A stretch of 10,853 nucleotides of DNA from positions 1-10,853 of the forward strand of contig PMKB01000338.1 in assembly GCA_003157595.1 (NCBI GenBank). The letters run 5' to 3'. The DNA comes from Solirubrobacterales bacterium. GTDB taxonomy: Bacteria; Actinomycetota; Thermoleophilia; Solirubrobacterales; Solirubrobacteraceae. Under the pieces are notes generated by a model. The model saw only the letters and a program-made list of their open reading frames with translations, was not told the DNA's origin and did not search any database. How positions within the stretch are numbered: position 1 is the first letter of the stretch; every line of letters starts with the position of its first letter. A program made the translations under genes and the position numbers. Shown piece by piece: positions 5,181 to 10,853 of this stretch.

Positions 5181-7040
5181 TTAGTGCTTGATCTTGAACG
5201 TGGCCTTCGCGGACTGCCCGCCCGCGGGTGCGGCCAGCAGGGTGTAGGTGCCGCGCGTCAGTTTCTTGCCGGCGAGGCGGCCGCTGAAGCGGATCGTGTT
5301 GGCGCCCGCCGCGCCCGCTTGGGTGAAGGTGCCGAGGGTGAGGAGTCGTGTGCAGTGGCGGGCGTGTTGGTTGCTGTGGGTTTGCGGGACGCAGCGGCTG
5401 TGGCTGGCGGCTGTTTTCAGGCGCCCGGGTACTGCGCGCTCGACGGTGAACGTGACGGTCGCCGCGGCGCTCAGTTGGTAGGTGATCAGCATGCCCTTGC
5501 GGTTCTTGGTCGCCGGGGTGATCACTGTCGGCCCGCCGCCAGCGGCCACGACCACCGTCGGCGTGAGGATGAGCGCGGAGATCGCCGACGTGGCCGACCC
5601 GCCCCCGCCTACGCTGCCCGTGCTGCCGCCGCCCGTCGAGCCGCCTCCGCCGGAGCCGCCGCTCCCCGTCGAAACCGTGGAGGCGGTCCTGAAGAAATGG
5701 TCAACGGCGCCCGCGGCGGGCACGGCAACATAGAGCGCGGTGCCGGCGTGGTTGACGGCGAGGCCGTCGGGCTCCTGAAGAGCGGGTCCCGGTTGTGCCG
5801 TGCAGAGGCCACCGGAGCCGTCCTGGCTGAAGCACGAGTCGTAGCTCAGCTGGCCGGCGGAGCCAACGTCGAGGGTCGTGATCATGCCTTTCAAGCTCGA
5901 GACGTAGACCCGGTTGCCCTCCGGGCTCACAGCGAGGTCCCACGCGTTATCGAGCACCGAGCCCGGAAGATCGGTGCAGGTGCCGCCGGAGCCGTCTTTG
6001 CTCACGCAGTCCTTGTAGGTCAGCTGCCCCTGCGGTGCCGCGGAGAGACGCGCGACCGCGCTGGCGAAGGTCCCGACCACGTAGACCGACCGGCCGTCCG
6101 GGCTGACGGCGACGGCGCGCGCGCCCGTCAGCGCGCTGCTCTGCGCGTTGGCGCACATGCCGCCGGAGCCGCTGCTACTCACGCAGCCGTCGTAGGTCAG
6201 CTGGCCCTGGGGCGCGGCGAAGAAGTGCGTCACCGTATCTGCCTGGTAGCTGGCCACGTAGACCGACTTCCCGTCAGGGCTAACCGCGACGCCGTGCGCG
6301 GCCGTCAACGGCGTGCCCGGCGCGTCCACGCACCGACCGCCGGTGCCGTCGTCACTGATGCAGCCGTCAAAAGTCAGCTGGCCCTGCGGCGCCGCGAACA
6401 GATGCACAACGCCGTTGTTTGCGGTGAGGTAGACCGAGTTGCCGCTAGGGCTCACCGCGACAGCCTCCGGCCCGTCCAGCGCTGATCCGACGTTCACGCA
6501 GTGCCCACCGGACCCATCCTCGCTGAGACAGCCGTCATAGCTCAGCTCTCCGTTCGCGGCTGCGAAGAAGTGCGAGACGGCATTAGCATTAAGGCCGCCG
6601 CCGATCACGTACACCGACTTTCCGTCCGGGCTGACCGCCACCGAATTGGCCCCGTCGAGTGGTCCGCCCGGGATCGCTTGGCAGCCTTGCGAGCCATCGT
6701 CGTTGAAGCACGCGTCGTAGCTCAACTGCCCCGTGGCGCTCGCGAAGAGGTGCGAGATCGAATTCGCCGTAGAGCTCGCGACGTACACCGAGCGCCCGTC
6801 GGGGCTCACCGCGACCGCTTCCGCGCCCGTCAGGGGACTACCCGGCGCGTCCAGGCAAAGACCGCCCGAGCCGTCATCACTGATACAGCCGTCGTAGGCA
6901 ATCTCACCCGGCGCGCCGGCAGCCAGCGCAGCGACACCGAACGCGCCAAGGGCCAGCACCAGCGCACAAGCCAAAAGACCCAAACGCCGGCCAACAGGGC
7001 GGCGCGCGAAACAGCGGCAGGCGATTCTCGCAGCAACCAT
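5181..7040 (-). CDS. Secreted seven-bladed beta-propeller protein, copy 2
   Basis: A 619-residue paralogue of the protein at 3007-4854 with the same layout. A twin-Arg-like basic region (RRPVGRRLG, 13-21) and hydrophobic core ending AALAAGA form the signal peptide. Blades begin at residues 49, 108, 168, 224, 283, 342 and 400. Each has the Cys pair (C-X9-C, shortened to C-X8-C in blade 2) and the AVAVSPDG-SVYV strand; blades 6 and 7 are the most divergent (YKDC, YDSC, LAVNHAG). A Gly/Ser linker rich in GGGS (about 455-486) leads to the C-terminal beta domain (about 487-619) with TYQLSAAATVTF, Cys pairs in SRCVP and RHCTR, and IRFSGRL. The start at 7040 is chosen because GGAGGGGG (7046-7053) lies five bases upstream; an in-frame ATG at 7094 would put 18 extra residues before the signal peptide. 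Function beyond an extracellular propeller is unknown. Confidence 0.88.
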   Translation of the reverse strand: MVAARIACRCFARRPVGRRLGLLACALVLALGAFGVAALAAGAPGEIAYDGCISDDGSGGLCLDAPGSPLTGAEAVAVSPDGRSVYVASSTANSISHLFASATGQLSYDACFNDDGSQGCQAIPGGPLDGANSVAVSPDGKSVYVIGGGLNANAVSHFFAAANGELSYDGCLSEDGSGGHCVNVGSALDGPEAVAVSPSGNSVYLTANNGVVHLFAAPQGQLTFDGCISDDGTGGRCVDAPGTPLTAAHGVAVSPDGKSVYVASYQADTVTHFFAAPQGQLTYDGCVSSSGSGGMCANAQSSALTGARAVAVSPDGRSVYVVGTFASAVARLSAAPQGQLTYKDCVSKDGSGGTCTDLPGSVLDNAWDLAVSPEGNRVYVSSLKGMITTLDVGSAGQLSYDSCFSQDGSGGLCTAQPGPALQEPDGLAVNHAGTALYVAVPAAGAVDHFFRTASTVSTGSGGSGGGGSTGGGSTGSVGGGGSATSAISALILTPTVVVAAGGGPTVITPATKNRKGMLITYQLSAAATVTFTVERAVPGRLKTAASHSRCVPQTHSNQHARHCTRLLTLGTFTQAGAAGANTIRFSGRLAGKKLTRGTYTLLAAPAGGQSAKATFKIKH

Positions 7041-7282
7041 CTGATCCCCCTCCACGGCGTCCGCTTCCTTGTTGACGAGCCGGCACCGTAGCACACGCTA
7101 ACCCGCCCTCGGATTGGCTCACGCCCTCACGCTGTGGCGGCATGAGCGGCAGGCTTTGACGCGCACGACCTGGTCAACGTCTTGACTGGGTAGGCGCTAC
7201 AAGGGCCGATTCCCCGCGGCCGGCCCCGTGTTCCGCGCGAACCTAGCCAGAGCACGCCGTGTTGTCGCTTCCGCGTGTGGTT

Positions 7283-7359
7283 GTCGCACAAAGAGGTGGC
7301 GTCTGGCGCGTTTAATTTAAGGGGCTTCTGGGATGCCCCAAAACTCTTTGCGGTGCGAC
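7283..7359. repeat. Nested inverted repeat A
   Basis: Outer arms GTCGCACAAAGAG (7283-7295) and CTCTTT-GCG-GTGCGAC (7344-7359) pair over 13 bases with a three-base bulge. Inside them GGGGC (7321-7325) and GCCCC (7335-7339) form a second hairpin, next to the AT-rich TTTAATTTAA. The two-level symmetry is more than expected by chance. Confidence 0.6.
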
Positions 7360-7489
7360 CGGGCTCAGGAGTTGTTGTTGCCGCCTGCCTGCGGGTGCTG
7401 GCATGATGGAGCGCGACGCTGCCACGCAACGCGGTGCCCGTCACGTCGGATGAGGCATGGTCGCCGCTGTGATCGAGCCGACGCGGTCA

Positions 7490-7561
7490 CTTCCGTCCTC
7501 GCCGGCAGCGCCGAAGCAGGCGATGCCCACCACGGCTGGCTTGCGTCGGCGAGGACGGGAG
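7490..7561. repeat. Long inverted repeat B, 17-base arms
   Basis: Positions 7490-7506 and 7545-7561 pair over 17 bases, with a perfect core CCGTCCTCGCCG / CGGCGAGGACGG (12 pairs) extended by C-G, T-A and two wobble pairs; the loop is 38 bases. It is the strongest palindrome in the window. On the minus strand it lies 60-131 bases past the DUF1330 stop codon and may end that transcript, or be part of a structured RNA. Confidence 0.7.
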
Positions 7562-7610
7562 CTTGTTCAGGTTTGGGCTGACCCGCGCCGGAGTGGGAGT
7601 CACAAGCTCC
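7558..7610 (-). repeat. Inverted repeat C, sharing an arm with B
   Basis: GGAGCTTGT (7558-7566) and ACAAGCTCC (7602-7610) are perfect nine-base inverted repeats around 35 bases. The 7558-7561 bases are also used by the end of repeat B, so the two full hairpins exclude each other in one RNA molecule. It begins 11 bases after the DUF1330 stop on the minus strand, so a terminator role is possible. Confidence 0.5.
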
Positions 7611-7620
7611 GGCGTGATGG

Positions 7621-7917
7621 TTACTCGGCCCCTGCGGTTTCCGCAATCACCATATTGGTGGTCGCGATCGAGTGTCGGAGCGTCCTGAGGGGCGCGTAGT
7701 TGTCGGACTTGAAGAACGTGTCGGCTGCGGCCTTGGTTGGGAACTCAAGGATCACGACCGTCGAAGGCGTCCAGTCACCTTCGACGACGGACGGCTCCGG
7801 ATCGAAGCTCACGGCGCGCGCGTCGGCGGCTTCGAGCAGCGGCGTGATCGCCTCGACGTACTTACCGAAGCGGTCCGAGTCTCGGATGTCGATGTCAATG
7901 ACTGCATAGGCGGGCAT
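7621..7917 (-). CDS. DUF1330 domain protein
   Basis: A complete 98-residue protein of the DUF1330 family, small ferredoxin-like alpha/beta proteins of the dimeric alpha-beta barrel type. It shows the usual opening strand AYAVIDIDIRDSDRFGKYVE (3-22), a middle strand with VVEGDW (44-49), VVILEFPTKAAADTFFKSDNY (54-74) and the end RHSIATTNMVIAE. No signal peptide and no known catalytic residue are present; biochemical role unknown. The start is supported by AGGAG five bases upstream (7923-7927). It follows the XRE-type regulator by 81 bases on the same strand, so it may be co-transcribed with or controlled by that regulator. A weak hairpin in between could partly separate them. Confidence 0.9.
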   Translation of the reverse strand: MPAYAVIDIDIRDSDRFGKYVEAITPLLEAADARAVSFDPEPSVVEGDWTPSTVVILEFPTKAAADTFFKSDNYAPLRTLRHSIATTNMVIAETAGAE

Positions 7918-7967
7918 GGTTTCTCCTGACGTTGGGATGACTGCTTCGTCAAGGATGCACCGGCGGC

Positions 7968-7987
7968 CCGGGAGCTACCAGACCCGG
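7968..7987 (-). terminator. Weak hairpin between the XRE regulator and DUF1330
   Basis: CCGGG (7968-7972) pairs with CCCGG (7983-7987) around a ten-base loop, about 12 bases past the regulator's stop codon on the minus strand. ACCTAT/ATAGGT (7997-8002 and 8015-8020) forms a further small palindrome across that stop codon. These could attenuate read-through into DUF1330; support is modest. Confidence 0.25.
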
Positions 7988-7998
7988 AGGTTGCCTAC

Positions 7999-8889
7999 CT
8001 ATGACAGGGAGTGGATAGGTTGCGGACGTCCGTTGTTGCCGAGGCTCGCCTGCGCGAGGAGGGTCAGGCTGGCGGCTGAGGCGGAGCCGGGCGTCACGGT
8101 CATGGCGATGAATAGGTGCCCTTCTGACTGCGCGACGTTCAGGGTTTGCTGGGTTACCGTGAGAGCCCCGACAACGGGGTGGCGCAGGTCGTAGGTGGCA
8201 ACGGTGCACGGTTTGACCCGGTGGTGTGACCACATCGTGGCGAAGTCAGGACTCTTCATCGTGAGCTCACCGATCAGTGAGGCCAGCAGCGTGTCGTCGG
8301 GGCGCTGACCGACGGCTGCCCGGAGGTTCGTGACGACGGCGAGCGCCTTGGTCCGCCAGTCGACGTAGAGCTCACGGCTGTGGGCATCGAGAAAGATCAG
8401 CTTGGCGAGGTTGGGGCGATCGGCCGGCCGGTCCGGACTGGACGGGTCGATGTGACCGGCCAGCAGGGTGTGTCCGAGCGCGCTCCAGGCCAGCACGTCA
8501 AAGCTACGACCGGCCACGACCACAGGTAACCCAGCCATCGTCACCAGCAGATCGCGTTCGGGTCCTGTGAGTTGTTCCGGGGCGGGCCGGCGCTTGGCTC
8601 TGCGTTGGGTCGCGGTGGTTCCGAGACTGTGGAGGTGGCTGCGCTCATCCGGGTCGAGCTGAAGCGCTCGCGCCAGGGCGTCGAGCACCTCGGGGGAGGC
8701 GTGCGGGGAGGTGCCCTGCTCCAAGCGCGTGTAGTAGGAGACGCTCACGCCGGCGAGCATCGCCAGCTCCTCTCGCCGCAACCCCGCGACGCGCCTTCGT
8801 TCGCCATAGCTGCCGAGCCCGACATCGTCGGGGAGGAGCTGTGCTCGCCGCGCGTACAGAAACGCTCCGAGCTCGCTACGGGAGGCCAT
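7999..8889 (-). CDS. XRE-family transcriptional regulator with MmyB-like ligand domain
   Basis: A 296-residue regulator. Residues 3-80 are a helix-turn-helix of the XRE type with the family hallmarks ELGAFLYARRAQL (6-18), RRVAGLRREELAMLAGVSVSYYTRLEQG (32-59) and ALARALQLDPDER. From about 105 to 285 is the MmyB-type C-terminal domain, thought to bind a small, possibly fatty-acid-like ligand, with FLDAHSRELYVDW, the ATMWSHHRVK motif and the closing HPVVGALTVTQQTL. The family typically controls a neighbouring metabolic gene; here dienelactone hydrolase lies 41 bases upstream and DUF1330 81 bases downstream, all on one strand. The ATG at 8889 matches the family start; upstream residues of the frame are not regulator-like. 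No ribosome binding site precedes it, but TATGCT lies exactly six bases upstream, so the mRNA may be leaderless. Confidence 0.93.
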   Translation of the reverse strand: MASRSELGAFLYARRAQLLPDDVGLGSYGERRRVAGLRREELAMLAGVSVSYYTRLEQGTSPHASPEVLDALARALQLDPDERSHLHSLGTTATQRRAKRRPAPEQLTGPERDLLVTMAGLPVVVAGRSFDVLAWSALGHTLLAGHIDPSSPDRPADRPNLAKLIFLDAHSRELYVDWRTKALAVVTNLRAAVGQRPDDTLLASLIGELTMKSPDFATMWSHHRVKPCTVATYDLRHPVVGALTVTQQTLNVAQSEGHLFIAMTVTPGSASAASLTLLAQASLGNNGRPQPIHSLS

Positions 8890-8895
8890 CAGGGG

Positions 8896-8901
8896 AGCAT
8901 A
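8896..8901 (-). promoter_or_regulatory. -10 box for a leaderless XRE-regulator mRNA
   Basis: Minus-strand TATGCT (TANNNT) is followed by six bases and then the ATG at 8889, so transcription would start at or next to the A of the start codon. It lies in the 41-base gap after the hydrolase gene, so the regulator may have its own promoter as well as read-through. No -35 match is seen. Confidence 0.4.
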
Positions 8902-8930
8902 GAGCGACCCGGACAGCGAGCCTGGCCCTG

Positions 8931-9728
8931 TCAGGGGCAGGCTCGACTGGGGTTGACCTGAAGCGTCTCCACGAGGAAGGACTTCATCGCCTGCCAACTG
9001 CGCTGCTCGGCGAGGCTGTTGTACTGGGCGCCGTGATCAGGTGAGTTGGCGCTCGGCACGGCGAAGGCATGCATCGCGCCGGAGTAGACGACCAGCTGCC
9101 AGTCAACGCTCGGCGCGGAGCGCAGCTCGTTGGCGAATGCCAGCACCTCTTGGTCGGGGACGTGCGGGTCGATTGCTCCGTGCAGGACAAGCAGCTTCGC
9201 TTGGATCTTTTCGGCCTCGCCCGCTTGTCCTGCGTGCAGGTTGCCGTGGAAGGACACGGCAGCTTGGAGGTCGGCGCCGGTGCGGGCGAGCTGGAGCACC
9301 GTAGCGCCGCCGAAGCAGTAGCCGATGGCCGCACAGCGCGTCTGATCGAGATCCGGCTCCTCGAGAAGACGTGCGAACGCGCCGACGACGCGGGCGCGCC
9401 ACAGCTCTTGGTTCCCGTAGTAATGCGCGACGACACCGGGTGCTTCAGCAGCGGAGGGGCGCACTTCGGCGCCGAAGATGTCAGCGGCAAACGCCACATA
9501 ACCCAAACGCGCGAGCATCTCGACCCGCATCCGAACATGATCGTTGACGCCGTACCAATCGTGCACGACCAACACCGCCGGCCGGGGCGTGTCATCCGCC
9601 GGTCTGGCGAGGTAGCCGCGAAACGCAGTGCCGTCGATCGTGTAATCGATCTCCCGACTCTGGACGCCCGTTGGCAAGGGCGCTTCGCGATCCAGGATCG
9701 CAGCCAACCTCGGCTCGTAATTGCTCAT
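8931..9728 (-). CDS. Dienelactone hydrolase family protein
   Basis: A 265-residue alpha/beta hydrolase of the dienelactone hydrolase family. The catalytic triad is visible: Cys138 in GYCFGG (136-141), Asp187 in HGAIDPHVP (183-191) and His220 in SGAMHAFAVP (216-225). The strand VVHDWYGVNDHVR (54-66) and AADIFG (81-86) fit the family. There is no signal peptide, so it is cytoplasmic. Family members open the lactone ring of dienelactones in chlorocatechol breakdown, but many homologues act on other esters, and no aromatic pathway genes are nearby, so the substrate is open. The start at 9728 has AAGGAG (9736-9741) seven bases upstream. It precedes the XRE regulator by 41 bases on the same strand. 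A TATCTT at 9784-9789 may be its -10 box. Confidence 0.92.
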   Translation of the reverse strand: MSNYEPRLAAILDREAPLPTGVQSREIDYTIDGTAFRGYLARPADDTPRPAVLVVHDWYGVNDHVRMRVEMLARLGYVAFAADIFGAEVRPSAAEAPGVVAHYYGNQELWRARVVGAFARLLEEPDLDQTRCAAIGYCFGGATVLQLARTGADLQAAVSFHGNLHAGQAGEAEKIQAKLLVLHGAIDPHVPDQEVLAFANELRSAPSVDWQLVVYSGAMHAFAVPSANSPDHGAQYNSLAEQRSWQAMKSFLVETLQVNPSRACP

Positions 9729-9783
9729 ATGGGGTCTCCTTATGCGTCCGGGCGCTGACGCGACTGCGCCATGTCGGCTGGCC

Positions 9784-9789
9784 AAGATA
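9784..9789 (-). promoter_or_regulatory. Possible -10 box of the dienelactone hydrolase gene
   Basis: Minus-strand TATCTT fits TANNNT and would give a leader of about 50 bases carrying the AAGGAG site. The region 17 bases further up has no TTGACA-like box, so this is weak. Confidence 0.25.
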
Positions 9790-10111
9790 ACCCGGGCGCC
9801 GCCATTTGGCTGACCCTGATAGAGGTAGGTTGAGTGCTGGGCTGAGCCGGCCACAAGGAGCCCTCCGGGCGGGTCAACGTACCGGTAGAGCGCAGGACGG
9901 AGCCGCCGTCCACACTGCACAAGCGGCGACCTGCTCGAACTGCTCCATCCTCGTCGCTGCTCCTTTCAGCCTTTCGCCTAGCCGCGGCACTCTTGCCCCC
10001 GGCCGTATAGGGCTGGCGGGTACGGTCGGGCGGCGCACGAGCCGCCTTCGATGGTGGCGCTACTTCGTTACGCGTATTGCAAGGGGCTGCGGTCTTCGCG
10101 GGTGCGGCGGG
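9790..10111. other. Gene-free stretch between hydrolase and TetR genes
   Basis: I see no convincing gene in about 320 bases. Plus-strand frames running through here continue as antisense of the TetR gene and have no family features. Apart from a short hairpin GCCC-TCC-GGGC (9860-9870) and the terminator-like hairpin at 10029-10046, nothing stands out. Confidence 0.5.
10029..10046 (-). terminator. Hairpin downstream of the TetR gene
   Basis: GGCGGC (10029-10034) pairs with GCCGCC (10041-10046) around a six-base loop, about 65 bases past the TetR stop codon on the minus strand. It is a plausible terminator without a T-run. Confidence 0.35.
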
Positions 10112-10678
10112 TCACTTTCCGGCGGTTACGGCTTTCAGCTCGTCCAGCGAGTCCCGGATGAGCTCCGGCAGGTCTTGCTGGTTGGTCTCGTCGACCCACC
10201 GTTCGAAGGCGATTCTGAAGACGGCGATCCCGGCCTCGGCGCTCAGACTTGCCGCGGGGTCGGCGACGCCGCGCCGGCGCAGCGCGTCGGCGATCGCGGA
10301 GGCGAGCGATGCCAGCTTGATCAGCTCGCGTTCGCGGAGCTCTGTGTTGGCAGCGATGATGGCCGCCCGCCGCCGGGCGTATTCACGGCGCTCCTGAAGC
10401 AGCGCGCCGGCCGCCTCGAGCGCCGCGCCGACGGCGTCGATCGGACCGATGGAATCAGGCGCGGCGGCGACGTTGCCGACGAGGAGCTCCTGCAGTGCGT
10501 CGGCACCGGAGAACAAGACCTCGCGCTTGTCGGCGAAATGACGGAAGAACGTTCGTTCGGTCAAGCCGGCCCGCGCGGCGATCTCAGCCACCGTCGTGTT
10601 CTCGAACCCTCGCTCGCCGTAGAGCGCGAGCGCCGCCAGCTCCAGCCGGCCGCGTCCGTTTGGTTCCCAGCGCGTCAT
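10112..10678 (-). CDS. TetR/AcrR family transcriptional regulator
   Basis: A 188-residue TetR-type repressor. Residues 10-56 are the DNA-binding domain: RLELAALALYGERGFENTTV, then the helix-turn-helix AEIAARAGLTERTFFRHFADKREVLF (31-56). The rest is a helical ligand and dimer domain with EREL, FRIAFERWVDE and a C-terminal helix; its ligand cannot be guessed. It is divergent from an NAD-dependent epimerase gene, and the space between holds two 19-bp palindromes (10694-10712, 10724-10742) that fit TetR operators, so it probably represses both itself and its neighbour. The ATG at 10678 is chosen because the protein then begins just before the first DNA-binding helix; it lacks a ribosome binding site but has TACGAT six bases upstream, consistent with a leaderless mRNA. 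An in-frame ATG at 10711 lies inside the first palindrome. Confidence 0.92.
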   Translation of the reverse strand: MTRWEPNGRGRLELAALALYGERGFENTTVAEIAARAGLTERTFFRHFADKREVLFSGADALQELLVGNVAAAPDSIGPIDAVGAALEAAGALLQERREYARRRAAIIAANTELRERELIKLASLASAIADALRRRGVADPAASLSAEAGIAVFRIAFERWVDETNQQDLPELIRDSLDELKAVTAGK

Positions 10679-10684
10679 ACGCGG

Positions 10685-10690
10685 ATCGTA
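10685..10690 (-). promoter_or_regulatory. -10 box for a leaderless TetR mRNA
   Basis: Minus-strand TACGAT (TANNNT) is followed by six bases and the ATG at 10678. The -35 region would then fall within the palindrome at 10694-10712, so a bound repressor would block it. Confidence 0.4.
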
Positions 10691-10693
10691 GTT

Positions 10694-10712
10694 GATGGCA
10701 GAGACTGACATC
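10694..10712. promoter_or_regulatory. TetR operator, copy 1
   Basis: GATGGCAG-AGA-CTGACATC: eight-base arms, one mismatch from perfect symmetry, three-base spacer. The right arm is identical to that of copy 2. It covers the expected -35 region of the TetR gene. The binding protein is inferred from position only. Confidence 0.65.
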
Positions 10713-10717
10713 CGTGC

Positions 10718-10723
10718 TACTGT
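10718..10723 (+). promoter_or_regulatory. Possible -10 box of the epimerase gene
   Basis: TACTGT fits TANNNT and lies in the 11-base gap between the two operators; a start about seven bases later would fall within copy 2. A TTGATG at 10692 is 20 bases upstream, longer than usual for a -35 box. Weak by itself. Confidence 0.25.
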
Positions 10724-10742
10724 GATGACAGCAACTGACATC
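10724..10742. promoter_or_regulatory. TetR operator, copy 2
   Basis: GATGACAG-CAA-CTGACATC: same arms as copy 1 except one base, again one mismatch from perfect symmetry. Its centre is 30 bp from that of copy 1, close to three helix turns, so two dimers could sit on the same face of the DNA. Confidence 0.65.
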
Positions 10743-10799
10743 GACGTGGTCTCGAGCACACGGTTCGCCGACGACGATCGACTTACCTGGAGGTTTCTC

Positions 10800-10853
10800 A
10801 TGCGTGTTTTTGTCACTGGCGCGTCCGGTTGGATCGGCTCCGCCGTCGTTCCC
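10800..10853 (+). CDS. NAD-dependent epimerase/dehydratase (extended SDR), N-terminal 18 residues
   Basis: The first 18 codons of a gene cut by the window end. MRVFVTGASGWIGSAVVP carries the dinucleotide-binding motif TGASGWIG of extended SDR proteins, with GWIG typical of the epimerase/NmrA-like members. A good ribosome binding site GGAGG (10789-10793) lies six bases before the ATG. It is divergent from the TetR gene and shares its two operators, so it is the likely main target of that repressor. The substrate cannot be inferred from this fragment. Confidence 0.85.
   Translation, partial: MRVFVTGASGWIGSAVVP

Larger units (their letters stand above)
7041..7620. other. 580-base stretch without a convincing gene, rich in inverted repeats
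   Basis: Open frames of 80 to 105 codons exist on both strands, but third positions are only about 68-72% G/C in the two I tallied, no ribosome binding sites fit and the proteins look random, so I call none. A minus-strand TACGGT (7085-7090) may be the -10 box of the propeller gene that starts at 7040. The AT-rich TTTAATTTAA at 7311-7320 stands out in this GC-rich DNA. Three strong inverted repeats between 7283 and 7610 are listed separately; together they suggest a structured RNA, a strong terminator zone or a decayed mobile element. Confidence 0.5.

Noticed and set aside
4083..6485. An 800-codon open frame on the plus strand crossing the end of propeller gene 1 and most of propeller gene 2.
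   Set aside because: It is antisense or out of frame to both propeller genes, whose repeats are highly regular; its product is arginine/alanine-rich with no family features. Long shadow frames are expected in such GC-rich DNA.
7333..7699. Two plus-strand open frames of about 80 codons in the gap before DUF1330.
   Set aside because: About 70% G/C at third positions equals background, no ribosome binding sites fit, and the second overlaps the DUF1330 gene antisense.
7991..9836. Resemblance between CCTACCT-ATGACAGGG at the end of the XRE gene and CCTACCTCTATCAGGG upstream of the hydrolase, considered as shared regulator sites.
   Set aside because: Similarity is short and gapped, one copy overlaps coding sequence at the regulator's stop, and no symmetry is shared.
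9806..10708. A 300-codon plus-strand open frame across the gap and the TetR gene.
   Set aside because: Its second half is the antisense of a clear TetR regulator, and the first half has no recognisable domain or start signal.

Overview
The window looks like chromosome of a GC-rich actinobacterium. The best guess is the class Thermoleophilia (Solirubrobacterales; Solirubrobacter, Conexibacter or Patulibacter-like). The grounds are about 70% GC, coding frames with mostly G/C third positions, TANNNT -10 boxes, and above all two secreted proteins built from repeated blades beginning YDGC(V/I)S-DGSGG and ending in a Cys-containing beta domain, an architecture I associate with that group. This placement is inference; no rRNA is present.

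Left part (1-2700): the 5' end of a cut-off tRNA on the minus strand, an exported SIMPL (DUF541) protein on the minus strand, a divergent promoter region holding a 2 x 37 bp tandem repeat, then a plus-strand pair of a four-helix membrane protein and a short-chain dehydrogenase/reductase that overlap by one base. Next come tRNA-Glu (minus), a histidine phosphatase (plus) and tRNA-Lys (plus). The phosphatase frame overlaps both tRNA genes.

Middle (2700-7620): two paralogous secreted seven-bladed beta-propeller proteins face each other tail to tail (3007-4854 plus, 5181-7040 minus). Between them lie a strong hairpin and a possible 62-residue gene. Beyond the second propeller gene is a 580-base stretch with no convincing gene but with three strong inverted repeats.

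Right part (7621-10853): on the minus strand, in transcription order, dienelactone hydrolase, an XRE/MmyB-type regulator and a DUF1330 protein form a compact same-strand cassette. After a gene-free stretch come a TetR-type regulator (minus) and the divergent start of an NAD-dependent epimerase/dehydratase (plus, cut by the window end). The space between these two holds two near-identical 19-bp palindromes centred 30 bp apart, very probably the TetR operators.

Nothing here is a defence system, CRISPR array, prophage or recognisable insertion sequence. The most notable signals are the twin operator, the convergent propeller pair, the palindrome cluster, the tRNA-embedded phosphatase, and the recurring spacing of six bases between a -10 box and a start codon with no ribosome binding site, which suggests leaderless mRNAs.
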